The translations under genes were made by a program, and so were the position numbers. A stretch of DNA of 64,000 nt from Siderastrea siderea (lineage: Eukaryota > Cnidaria > Anthozoa > Scleractinia > Rhizangiidae): assembly GCA_964030785.1 (NCBI GenBank), contig OZ034967.1, forward strand, positions 44,672,533 through 44,736,532. Reading direction: 5' to 3'. Below the pieces are notes generated by a model. It was not told where the DNA came from. It made no database searches and worked only from the letters and a program-made list of their open reading frames with translations. The first letter of the stretch is position 1, and every line of letters starts with the position of its first letter. Positions 36,040-49,000 of this stretch are shown in pieces.

Positions 36040-39000
36040 AAATATATAGAAAAATTTACATAGATACGTGTATGTATCATTAACCACAAACACAAGGATA
36101 TTGAGGTCCTTTGTACACAAATGGTTTTGTACCCTTGAGGAATCTTTTCCTTGCACCGATTTGTCCTTTCTCAATGGCATTCTGTCTTAGTTTGATTCTT
36201 TATTTGTAACAGTGATTACTTGGCAAAAACACAAGGTGGAATTTCCGTGTTTTAAGTGATCTCTCTATCAGTCGAGTGTAACAACTCGAACTAATGTTTT
36301 AAAATTTAATATTGGTATAGACACCTCGTTTTGATCCTAGCAAACAGAAGAACGTAAAGCAGCGAAGTAGATATGTGCACCACTTAAAGCTACGTAAGGT
36401 CGTCTCAGTTGTGTTTCCAACCTAAACTGATGGACAAGTCCTTCACAAATTTATGATGGACATCTTTGTGCTTACTAAACAAAGCGCAGGCGTATGATAA
36501 TTGTCCACAAAACGCACTGTTTCAACTTTTAAAATTTGCGTTGTTGTAGAAAAAAAAACATGCAATAAGATTGCAATGATCTGAAAGGCCCTTGGCCTCT
36601 AAAGGGATTGGAAATTGTGATTAAACTACAGAGTGAATGCAACAGCAAGTACCAGCTCAATACTTTGGTTTTAAAGGTGTAATTATCGAGAATTTATGCG
36701 TGTTCGTAAACTGCATAAATTATATAGTAGCGGGTGTGAAGCGAGTTTGAAACTGACACCTTATAAAGTTACATGAACAATTCAATAACACAGGTTTGCG
36801 AAAACATGCTTCATTTTAAAAACATGTTTACGCGGTGCTAGTGTGGACACAGCTTTAGTCTCCGCCGCATGTCAGGGGATTCCCTGGCGACAATAAGCAT
36901 GTTTTGCTTACGACAGCGTTGTTACTTTCGGTTACACCGACAAAATTAAAAACTACTTAAAGCTGAGTTCCTGTGTAAATAGCAGAAGTTATTTTCTGCT
37001 TCTTGCCGAGTTCTTGGAACGGTTATAACTGGTTTTAACTTTCGAAGATAGAAACGTGCACTGTATTCCAAATGCTTCATTTTCAAAGGACCTCATCATT
37101 TAGAACCGGTCTGTTTAATAAATATGGAAATGATGTTCATGTCAGTATTTTTTAATATTTTGGTCGTACTATTTGCCATTGATTCAAGTTTTTATCTTCA
37201 GCATTAAAAATTACAACTCGCAAAACAAATGATTTTCTTAACACGTCTACCAAGGCTAATGTCAAGACAACACATTTGCCAGCAGTCTAGAATGCGCAAC
37301 GTTGTCAAAATTTCCAGATTGGAAAAACCCCGTCAATATTTTATACCCTTTATTGGTCATAACATTGAAATACCACGCTTTCCGACCAAGTAAGTTTTAT
37401 TTGATAACAATGATCTGAATACATTATCATAGGAAGGGAAACTGACCTAAAAAGGCGATGTAATAATTATCCGGTAAAAAATATAAATAATGGTGACATG
37501 CGTCATTGAGCCACCCAGGTATAAAAGGGAAACTCGTTTCTACAAAGCACGTAATAACAATTCCGTCTCATAGTGTTGTCGCTCCGCGTTGCTAAAAATG
37601 GGTAAGCATTGAAATTTTTCCGAAATGTGAATTTTCTGGTTCCAACAATTTTCCTCACTGCCTGTGCAAAGTGATTTCCAGTGGAGAAATAGAAAGCAGA
37701 TTTCTCGCTTGACATTTTCGTTGGAAATACTAGTATTTAACATTTTTTTTGGCTGTGTCTGCAGTCAGGTCAGATCTCTTAGCAAGTTTGATTTTGTCAT
37801 TTATAATAATCTGGACTTTATTTATTGCCGCAAATCGAAATTTTCCTCGAATACGTTGATTTCCGAGAAATAACAGTGTGCGCGAATATTTTTTCAACCG
37901 CAAGGCAAATAAGGCTACTTAATTTCACTTTCAGTTGATCGCAATTTCGATATCGAAATCGGGAATTTAATGGTACAGTCAAAGTGCCTAAATTTGTTTC
38001 CGTGTATTTCCTAAATTTTGACCATGTCTTTACTTTCTTGTGGCTCTACTTTACGGAGGCAATCATGTGATCGAAGCTACATTTTCCAGTTTTCTGTAAA
38101 CTAAGGCGTCTAACAGTTAGGCGCTTTTAATACCGACCTGAATCAAATCGCTTAAAGCCGGTGAGAATAAGATCAACTATCATCAAACCTTTTTTTTTTA
38201 CTCCGTCGCTAAATAATAAGACCGGTGCGTTTACATCCAGTTTTCATGGCTACCCGGAGTATTACTGAGTCTGCATCGTAGTAACCTAGGAGTTTTAGTA
38301 CTTTATGTAGTATCATCACCCGGATGAGGCGGTAGTCCTGAAAGTCCTGGAAGTCATCTCCAACCCTCAAATAAACTTGCAAGTTCTTCTCAATAGCTTT
38401 CGTATATTTCCTACGGTGCGAATTAGAAGAATTTGTTTAAACATCAAGGCATTTCTTCCTTGGTGATCATTTGCTGCATTCCCATGACCTGCCATTTGTC
38501 TGATCATGATATTGTAAGGGGAAGTTAGAAGGAGAGGTTAAATGATAGCCACTGGTGGGGATTAAAGGGTTCAGAACTTCAACAATCTGGTCTGATATTT
38601 ATCTAGCGATCCACCAAGCTTCCACTAATTTTACTTGCAAAACATAGAAAAAGACCTTCTACCTTTGTTTTCCTAGGAACAGAGATGGAAGAAGACCATG
38701 AATCAAAAACCTTTCAGGTCAGTGGCTGTTACAAACTCTTCTCAGGTACCTCCCGCCCTCCCGCTACTCTGATTGAACACTGCTGTTTGATGACACAAGG
38801 TAACAAATGGGACATCGTTATTAAATGCCGACCAATAAGACTAGGTCACAGCAAAGGAGGTTCTCGACAGAAAGGCTGCTGGAGAAGCGTAAAGGAGGTT
38901 TACCCTGATGCTAAAGTAGAACAGAAACATAACGACATCGAAGTGACTCTTCCCTCCCTGCAGGAGGACATTGAGATCGCAGCTTTTGGAAGACCAGGAA

Positions 39001-41430
39001 GAGATGACCAGAAACGAATGCAAATGGCGATCTTTGGCAGACATCCAACACAAGGACGAGACTGGAAGATTTGGGTTTATATTGTAGATGACACGACAAC
39101 AGCTTATAAGGTACCCCATCACTACATTCTTCTTAGGTCCCACTAGAAACGGCCGTCCAAGCTTTCCATGATTCTTTTTTATCCGAGCATTTGCCCCATT
39201 CCAGGTCTCGCCTACAGACGCATTACACCCCTTTTCAACGAATATTTAATAATCCATCTTTTAAGAGACTTTTTCGTCTTGGTCCACCAAAGCGAATTCA
39301 TTCGACAAAAATCAACCAAAAACTGCCATGGCAACTTTACTAGCTGGACTTGGAATTGTACCTCGGGTCGGTCGTCCTAGAAATTGTAACCTAGTATAAC
39401 AACACTGTCATAACCACCACATAGCGACTGTTATACCATTTTCATTTTATCAAAAAAAGAAATGATTAAATGTCTTGTGCATTTAGAAGAGGGCTACAGC
39501 CGTGTTAAATAAATAGTTTCTGCAAACTGCAAGGCCTATTCATCAGTGTATGGTTGTATCACTCCCTTTGAAGAAATTAGCACTTACTGGAAATCCAAAA
39601 ACCATTTTTGCTTTACCCTTGGTGTCAACCGATTTCATCAGAGACGTTCTTCAAACGAAGGGATTCCAGACTATAACTTGCGCCTGTATACCCAGACAAC
39701 AGAGACCCTTTTAAAGTTGCCTTTTTGCCCTTTAACAAATAGGGCGACTGAAAAACCTTTGCCTGAGGGTTAATGGCGGCATAATATATAACATATGATT
39801 CTGACATCATAACAAAACAGCAGGTTTGCCAGAAAGAAGAAGAAAGAGGACATAAGTTACTAGCACCACTGGCTGGGATGTTTATATCCAACATCAATGA
39901 CGATATCAAAATTGAGTTCAATGCTCTCGAGACTGGATGGAAGATCAAAGGAAGCAAAGTGAAGGTAGGTGGAAACAATGATTGAGTAGAAATGACATCG
40001 CCAGAAATACATAGTTCGAACATTCCTTGGCTGTGTGTCAGTTGAATTACGTCTATATAGTTGAAGTGCCGAAGAGATGCTTACATAGGTTATTCTAATG
40101 GAGAAGGACAATTCCCAACTTCACCGTTCTTCCCCAGACAGAAATAGGTCGTCTCTGAGCTGCAACTTAAGAGTTAGCCCCACCTTTTCAAGAGGAACTT
40201 TCACAGGGGTCTGATCACAAAGTAATTATAGTAAGTATGGTGTGGTATGGTATGCACGTTATTGAAATCATGGCAGCCCCAACAACAGAACAGAAAGGAC
40301 TTCTGGTTTCCATGAGGAGCTTGCATGAAGATAAGAAAGAGATTGAAAAAAAAAATCAGTTTATGCTATTAAAGTTTGCGATCAGTTTGCGATCTTTAAT
40401 TTTTCAGACTATCAAATCAAAAGACGCGTGGAATTCACCTGAAAACTCTAAAGACTTTCCTTGCTGCTTTTTCGAAATCAGTCACGTGGATAAAACAAAG
40501 CAGTCATTCTTCTGTGGAATAACAACCTCGCATGACGAAGACACGGCGAGCGCAGAAATTGTGTCATACTTTGAACGAGTGAGACCGTCCTACTTGCAGT
40601 CAAAAGGTAATATTTAAAACACAAAGGTTAAAAAATGTTCTTGTGAAGCATAAAGAGATCAAACATTGCCGTTTATTTCATGAACCGTTTGTTTTGCTGA
40701 AAAATGGCGCACAAAGATTAAGACAGTTTAACGTTTTCCTATACTTGTTTAAATGACATGACAATCATTTGTTAATCTGACATATCCTGAATCCTTCATC
40801 TAAATCCCTATTCACTTACTGAGTGTTCGATCCCAGTATCAAAGAGTTCCGTGCCAAACAAGAGTGACTTCGACTCGCATCTCCATTGAATCTTTCAAAA
40901 AGCGTAAAAAAATATTATTGCTAGAGCTATTTAAGGACTTACACTATAGCTATAGTATCCGGTAGGTTAACGTTTTAGGAGGTTCAACATTTGTTTTCAT
41001 TTTATCAACAGGATCAACCTTTTGATAACCAGCTAAATTTTACGACAAGGAAGACTGTACCAAGAGAAGCCCAATACAATTTTAAGGAAGATGTTTTTCA
41101 AAACCAGCAGATAGAAGTTTACTAGAACCTGGAATAACCAATGCAACGAAAGCCAAAAATAGATTAGTTTCGAAACACTTCAACATGTGTTACTCAACAA
41201 CTGTTACAAAATCTTGTGTATTACTGAAGCCATCATAAATTATGTTTATTTTTTAATTCAACATTTTGAGAGTTGTTCAATAGAATAAAACTACACTTCT
41301 AGCTAATCTCTGTTCTGTTCAACAACGCTCAACTTGTACAACATGAAAGTGGAACGTTCTCGAAACGTCGGTCATTTTAACAAGGGCACCACTGAAAACC
41401 ACTGTTTGTGACGTGGGCTCCCTGGTAGAT
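36040..41430 (+). repeat. Tandem segmental duplication, unit B
   Basis: This is the second unit of the duplication described for 29280-35990, shorter mainly because exon 4 lacks the insertion and the introns are smaller. Confidence 0.75.
37598..41025 (+). CDS. Duplicated host gene, copy B
   Basis: Exons are 37598-37601 (ATGG), 38677-39110, 39821-39964, 40408-40606 and 41012-41025. All phases agree, giving about 264 residues. Exon 2 keeps the same length (434 bp) as in copy A and is nearly identical over its second half. The protein shares the SGCYKLF, DWKIWVYIVDDT, GHKLLAPLAGMF and CCFFEISHVD blocks. It ends with TGA 41023-41025 shortly after the last junction, where copy A continues about 40 codons; copy B also lacks the separate exon at 34345-34424. 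The family is unrecognised; UPA-like similarity is tentative. Confidence 0.65.
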
Positions 41431-43013
41431 AAGGAATTATATTAATTATAATGACCTGGAGGATCAAGCCTATATGTCATGTATCAAACACTAAGAAGCT
41501 TGTTTCATGAGGATTTCTATCACCAAGAAGGAAGTTTAAGAAACGATGCACCAAGCGGCGTTTTTTTGGAAGAAATTCAGGATGTTGGATATCTTGATGA
41601 GACAGTCTCTCGAGTATTTGATATATGACTTCAAACAGTTAAAAGTAACCGCAAGACACTAAATAAAGAGGAAAAGCAGAAACTAAATCACTAGAATCCC
41701 AAGTGAAACCGGGTTTCCAAACCCTAGAAACGCTTATAATTTTCTTTGTTTAAATTGATAGATTATTAATAAGTTTAAGAGAAACTTAAAGTTAACTTTT
41801 TTGTGTTCGAAACATTTCTACATAACATAGCGTGGTCAAGATTTTTCTCTGAACATTTGTTAAACAATAAATGTTGAAGCGTGCGTCAAAGGTTAGGCTA
41901 GATATATTTATAAGCCACTGCTGTACAAGCGGATTATTTTCTCACTTTTCTTTTTCTGATAGTAATGAAAGTTGCTGTAATAAAGGTGTAAAAAGTTCTT
42001 GACGTTTGTTCCGTAGCTTTTCTAATCTCTACAGAGCTAGATATTGAAAGTGTTTTTGTTACTGAATTAAACGAAAGCGAAGTGTAAAGAATAGGAGGAG
42101 TAATTATTTTAAATGATATAGGAAGTTACCTTCGTGATTCGAGGAAGCGACGTCTTTCAATAAGATGGAAAGGATGACTTTCAAAACTGAGCTGTCATAA
42201 ATTTCAAAGCACCCTTGACCCACTGGACTAAGATATGTGACAGCTCAGTGTTTCTGAAACAATGCAGCTAGCAACTTCACCGCAGGGAACCCAAATAAAA
42301 CTTAAAGGGGCTTGAGTTTCCGCTTTTCGGTGGGAAAAAGCAGGTCTTTAGAGCGCTTTTTAAAAAAGCTCACCGAGCCAAAAAAGGGGGCGGGGAGTTT
42401 TTCCTTTCGACGGGCAATAAAACAACGCAAGAACAACAGACAACTTTTCTTAATTGGTCATGTTCTGAATCTCTGCGTTTTGACAATAAATAATTAAATT
42501 GAAATAAATAAGTAAGACATGAAAAAATAACTTATTAATATAATTATTTAATTAATGAAATAAATAAATAAATAAAGAAAGAAAAGTTCAAGTCATTAAT
42601 TAATCACAACACTCCAAGAAAACACGAAGAAGGTAAGTCGACGTTTCAACTTCAAATTTGTTTTCGAAAGCCTTTCTTTTGGTTGTCCACTCGAAAAGAG
42701 AAATTCTCCTTCTCACGTAAGAATGAATGACGTTGTCCCACATAATCAGCGACACACCATCTATTTACAAATATCCTCGCATATTTGGAGCATGTGGTGC
42801 TAGTCAAGAACGAGGTGCGTGAAAATTATAAGTTAGAGTGATTCCATTTAATCATTTAGTTCGCTCATTCAAAGAGTTAATAATGCAATGGATCTGTTAT
42901 TCTTGCATTATACAGAATTATGGAGTATGATAAAAAATCTTGAAGGAATTTCATTGGCTTGTCGTGGTTACGGCGCATGAATGTGGAGGACAACACTCAG
43001 CACAACGTTGATC
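41431..43013. other. Intergenic region between the duplicated genes and the WD-repeat gene
   Basis: No gene is recognised. An AAAT/ATAA low-complexity stretch lies at about 42488-42600. Confidence 0.45.
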
Positions 43014-46000
43014 TCAGATCATCTGAATAATGTGCACGTTACCATTTGCACACCCCACAACAGCAGACCTGCCATTGGACGCAATATTCACTGCTGTTAT
43101 CTCAGTGTTATTAACGGTAAACTTTCCAAAGTCTCTATTAGATTTAACCCCCTGCACCTTAACGAACCCTTCGTGAAGTCCATAGGCCACTAATTCATCA
43201 GAAATGCTCTTCAACGTAGACTCCATACTTATGCCACTCACGCCAGAAAACTTGCCCGGGATTTTAAACGTCTGAAGGGTCGATCCACGTTTATCAATGA
43301 TGTGGAAGACAGCTTCGTCGACGAGAGAACAGGCGTTGTTTGCACTACGTCTTTGCAACCCGCTTTTCAGTCTCTCTGCTTCCGAAACTTGTCTCCGCGT
43401 CTGTAGAAACGACACCAGGTAATCACAGCCGACTGAGATCTGTCGACTGATAGAGGGATGCTCGGACAAGAGAACGTTCCCGTTTGTGTGGTTGTTTAGG
43501 TCCCACATATGTACCTGCACTGGTCCTTTCATGGCTTCCTGTGTACTTCTTTGCTGTGGGATACTTATAACTGCTAATCTGCCACACGTATTTGACGTGA
43601 CTGCCTCGGTGATCTGTTCACAGAGAAAACACATATTTAGGTCGCGTTCTACTGGCTAGTGGAATAAATTGTTGTTCATACTCGCATGTTGTTTTTTTTG
43701 GATTGTGGTTGGTTTGGAGCAGACGAACTTATTTGGTTGGCTAAATCAGTTAACCACTATTCTGAAAACAGTAGGAAATGTTCTAATCATACGGCTCAAC
43801 AGCAAGTTCAAAGATAACCGGTAGAGTTTGAAATTGTCGTTCCACAAAGTAACATAGTCATATAGTCTTCTTTCTGCAGGCTTTACCGATTGCCGTTTCA
43901 CTAAAATCCCCCAAAACCTGTTTTCAATCATGGCCTAATTTCAGAAATCGCGATGAGGCTTACTAGGATTACCAAGATTTCACTTTTAACAGGTCGAATA
44001 GTTTCCCTTTTTTATCGGGTTTCTGATAGCTAACTTCAAGTTTAAAGATAAATATTGATTTGACTTAATTTCAGTTTTGATAAAGTTTTTTCCCCACTTA
44101 AGTTTGACAGAGAAAAACTGGCCACTATTATGACCTTCCTTTTTGCAACTATGAAACATCCTAAAATGTGTCATACCTTCTGCCCTTCGTCAACTGAAAA
44201 TCTCTGCTCAAAAGGTTCCCTATCATTCAAATCTTTTGGCGGCGGATCTTTGAGTCCACGTTTCGCCCATTCGTCCAGAGTGTACTTGTTGACTGCCAGG
44301 TACAGTCGTATCGTAGAAGGTTCGGTTTCGGTCAATAAACAGCAGTACAGGCCATCAGATGTGAATTTGGTGAACAAGTGCCGGACAGTAAGAAATGTGA
44401 GAGTTCTGTTTAAAAACGAAAGAAAGTCAGCCATTTCCCATATCAACAAGAATTTGCTTTTTAATTCAATTCAATTTAGCAATGCAAACATCCATTCACC
44501 AGACATAAGAAAACAAGGTGAATCACTCAGTCAGTAAGACAGTGAGTCAGTCAGTGAGTCAGTGAGTCAGTGAGTCAGTCAGTCAGTCAGTCAGTCAGTC
44601 AGTGAGTCAGTCAGTGAGTCAGTGAGTCAGTCAGTCAGGCAATCAGTCAGTCAGCAAGTCAGTCAGTCAGTCAGTCAGTCAGTCAGTCAGTCAGTCAGTC
44701 ATCCAGCCAGTCAGTTAGTCAGTCCGTCCGTTCACCAGTCCGTCAGTCAGACAGTCAGTCAGTCAGTCAGTCAGTCAGTCGGTCGGTCGGTCAGTCGGTC
44801 GGTCAGTCAGTCAGTTGGTCGGTTGCTCTGCGAGTAAGTCATTCCAATCCCTCGAAAAGGAGTAGATGAAATAATCAGGCAACTAGTCACTCCATCATTA
44901 CATTTTCTGAAGAAGTCTTGAGCTATGGATAAAATACAATTACCTCTCCACCAATGTGGAGTTTTCAACGTTGTTTTAATAGTGATTGCTCTCTTAAGCT
45001 AAGGTAAAGCGAACTTTACACTGTTTCAGAGACAACCATACGTACCTGTGGGCTCCCATGATGAGACTGGAGTCTGATCCATGTCGGTCAACTCCTGATT
45101 TGAGATGCCACACGTCAACACCAGTCTTGACAAATACTGATACAAAGTTGTCATCTTCAGAGAAACAAGGGCAGATTCCACTTTCTGAGGAAAGGTGAGA
45201 GAACAAATGCTTCAAAGACGGGTTCTTCAGCTTGATAATTACATAACATTGCAATAGAATTTCCCCAGTTTGAAGCTCCGTTTTTTGTTCAGCACTAAAA
45301 CGGATACGTTGAACCCAGTTAAACCGACCACCAACAGATCATCAAAATATGGCAGAATGAGGAACCCTTTTTATAGTAGAGGTGCATTTTGCGTCTGGGA
45401 CCAAGTTGGGCAAACAATGGTTTGCTTGTCCTGTTATACATCTCGTAGTTCGTTTTGTATAAAGACGAGCACAACACGGATTTTCCGTGGAGACGAACTA
45501 CCGCCTTTATCCATTCGTCGACTAAGCCGATGGACGGATAATCTCTCTTGCACCCGTCTTTATACGAGAAAAAATAAGAGCAGTATCGCTGGACGAACTA
45601 AATATTGTTTGCCCAAGTTCGTCTTAGGCCCAAAATGCGTCTCTAGTATAAAAACGGACATTAACGTTAATGGGGCAGCTGCACTTTGATATGGGCATCG
45701 AAGTAGGGATGGTCTTTACTGTCCGATCGTAAGAAGAGGTGATAACGGCTGGACAAAAAGAAAAGAAAGGACGCGTGTGACACCAAGGAGAATAAAAAGT
45801 GAAAAAATAAAAAGAATAAACAGTGAAAACGGAGAAAGTGAAAAAGTGAAACACGAAGGTGTTTAAAATGCACATTTCACACTGTATACTGTACGTGAAA
45901 AAGAGAAAGATTTCGTTATTTTGTCTTTTCATGTAGGAATGGTCACTTAGCGGAGACAACGTACAACAGAAAATTGTATTGTATAATTCCTTTGCAATGG

Positions 46001-49000
46001 AAATGGCTATTTGTGTTGAACCTTGTGTTATCTTTGGCTGTGATAAAGGGGGACTCGGGCTAAAATAAAGCGCTTTATTAATAGGCCATTTCCGAGTTGT
46101 CTTGTGTCTCTTTCTCAAAGCGGGTATTGGTGCGAAGCGTTTCGTATGAAAAAGAGTTTTCATTCACTTCCAGATAAAATCCATTTTCATATGAAAGGCG
46201 GTGCACCAAGAATTCGCTTTGAAAAACATGTACAAGATAACTCGGAAATGCGCAAGAGGCCCTGTTAACAAATTTACCGTAAGGCGTAAGGTGTCGATAT
46301 GTTAATATCAGGGCCTCAAAGAAGAGCACTGCTAAAAACATCGTTATAATAAACCGATGAATTGGTTTTACTGGATCTCACATTTAACGCCCTCGTTCAG
46401 CATTTACACAGAAGTATACATTACAGGATTAACAGGTTGTTGCTGTTTGCCTTACCACCGGAACCGGAAGCTGGATGGAGCTGGTGAAGTCTCTGCACGG
46501 GCTTGTGAGCTTGCCACACCCACGTCTCAGTTGGAGAACAACTTACTGCCAACCCATTGTTGCTGGAAAATGAGCAATCCTGCACTATACCTTCGTGATG
46601 CTAACGCAATGAAACAAAAACAATTACAATTATGGCAAAGTACTGCGGCTGAAGGCCCAGACATCGCATTTCGAACAACAGAATACACGGCACCGCCCTT
46701 AGGGAACACCGCGGCAAAACGTCTGCGCATGCGCTCACTCCAGCCATTTCCGGTTTTGAGTTCATTAGGTGATTCGGTGTGCTTTCTGTCATAACGTGTT
46801 GGAAAATTATTTGTGTGGATCAAGAGCCATAGACGAAAGAAGCAACGACGACAGATGTGTAAAAGGTATGGAGGCGTTCTCGGTGGGCCTCAGTTTTTTA
46901 CCTGGCCCAATTTCAAATTTATTTATCGAGTACCCGCCATTTCTGTCAGTTGTGATCGTGAATGCGTTGTTCTTCCGTTTGTGAGTGTTTCTGAGTAGTT
47001 TAGAGCGGTCTAAAATTTTTCCTGAAAATGGGCCCACAAACATTACCAGAAATATTGAGCGTATGCTTTATGAAAAGCTGCGCTGAAGTGTTTTTTTAAA
47101 CAAGAATAAACCAACTTCACTGTTTTCTTCAGTGGTCCGCATCACGTTTTCCTCTTTGTTTTCTCTTTTTGTTTTGCGTCTTCAGCGAACAACTACTCAA
47201 TTAAAAGGTACTGTATTTTAGCGGCAAAGAAGTTGAGAAGAAAGTCATCTTCACCATCCACAAATGCAGTCAAGATTGCGGCAAACTACCTGTTTTAGAC
47301 TTAAACGATATCTCACCTAAAGCAAAACCAACAGTCCGACACTCACAAGCAATTTTGTTTTTCATATCTTTTGCAGTAAAATAAAGTAACCATGGCTATT
47401 AGATGTGTTGTCCTTTCTTTACAGGGTACTGAAATGAATATAAGGCTTACACAGTTTGTTGAAAACTCTTTCCATTTGCAATCTGTTGTTCAGAGGCTAG
47501 AGAAGGTTAAGAAATTGTGAAGCAATGAAAACGGCAGCTGATCAGTAACTCGGATGATGATTTATAAAATCTCAAAAGAAAACTTATCCCTCGGCCTGGC
47601 AAACTGTGAATAGTTGTCATCAAGTGCAGCGACTGGTGGAACCAAAACCGGTTCGACCAAACACTGAAGCAGACAAGTAGCCGATTTTGATAATTACATT
47701 GACTGAGCAACTAGCCGAATGACCAAGAACAAATCGAAAATTGAACGTAAATTTCGGATTTCGACAAGATGAGTTCAGTGCTCCTGATTTCTGACTATAC
47801 TTTTAGTGGCATTTCTTGTTATTTTCTAACATGCACGCGAACACGATGAAAACCCAAAAAGATAAACTATATACCTTAGGGTAAGTTATATTTTGCCGTT
47901 GTAAATGAGCGACTTTTTCAGTTCATTCAAGCGAACAGCCAGTAGTCCACGGAGATTTGACAAGCGTTGACAGGATACGAAAACATGGCAAAATCTAGCA
48001 AGGCGGCTCGTGAATAAGAAAAGTATTATATGTGTAGAAGATCCGCCAAAATATCAGAGCACTTTCGGGCTTTCTGAGAAACATTTTTTGAAATAGAACT
48101 TGTTCACAAAGGAGCACAGAATAACATGTGGGCTCAAAAACTCTAAGGATTTTTTGTTTTTGAAACGAACGCCAGTTTATTCCTTGGAAGGTCCGCAGTT
48201 ACGCAAGCCTTTCTTTATATATTAATTCAGTTTTTTAGCTGAAAATTTGCTATGAAGGCAAATAAAAACGTTGAAATGCTCAACTTTTCATAAAATAAAT
48301 ATCTCACGAGGTAAATGTAATTGCGAGGAGATGTTGTCACGAACTGTGTATGAAAATGTTTGTACAAAAAGTATGAAAAAGCTGATCAGCCTTCTGAAAC
48401 ATGAACTACCCTACGTTTTCGGCCTGCTCTTTCCCCTTACCGTACCCAAATTGTGAATTAGCCAATCAGAAGCCTTGTTTACTGTCATGATTTTCTGCGA
48501 TATCAAGTCACTGGCCTGATATCCTACGATATCATGGACAGTTTGTGAAACTTGCATTTTTTTGCAGACTTTAGAGGCGAAAATAATTTCTTTAACGGTA
48601 AGAGAGAAAAAAAATACAATTTCGCGCCAAACTTTTTAAGCGGCTACACTGGCGGGAGCTCGAGTGAACTCTACGGACAGCGCTGAAACTTTTTTGGTTT
48701 CAAAATGGAGCCGGATTTTCCAAATTTCTTTCTTAACTTGGACTTCCAAGATTCAGAAAATGAAACTCCAAACAAAAGAATTAAATAAAATGGCAGATGA
48801 GGAGTTGGAGAAGAGTATTGACGACTAGAAAAGTGTAAATACGTGTCGCTCTACAACGCCTGACTGATCACGGTAACTAAAACAAAAAAAAGCCGGGTTT
48901 TAGGACGAATTTGGGTACGGTAAATACCTAATCGCACCTTTTTTAGTGCGCTTCGGCAGCATATCAAGCTCGATTGGTCTCACCATGGGTATTTTGGCTC

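Noticed and set aside
44622..44837. Serine/valine/glutamine repeat protein
   Set aside because: The frame is produced by a CAGT tetranucleotide microsatellite inside an intron; every frame without a stop gives a repeat peptide.
45624..46163. 179-codon leftward frame rich in phenylalanine and serine
   Set aside because: It runs across parts of two MITEs and low-complexity A/G DNA and has no domain; probably a chance frame.
46357..46794. 145-codon rightward frame
   Set aside because: No domain is visible, the sequence lies in an intron of the STAND gene, and frames on both strands are open, as expected from local GC content.
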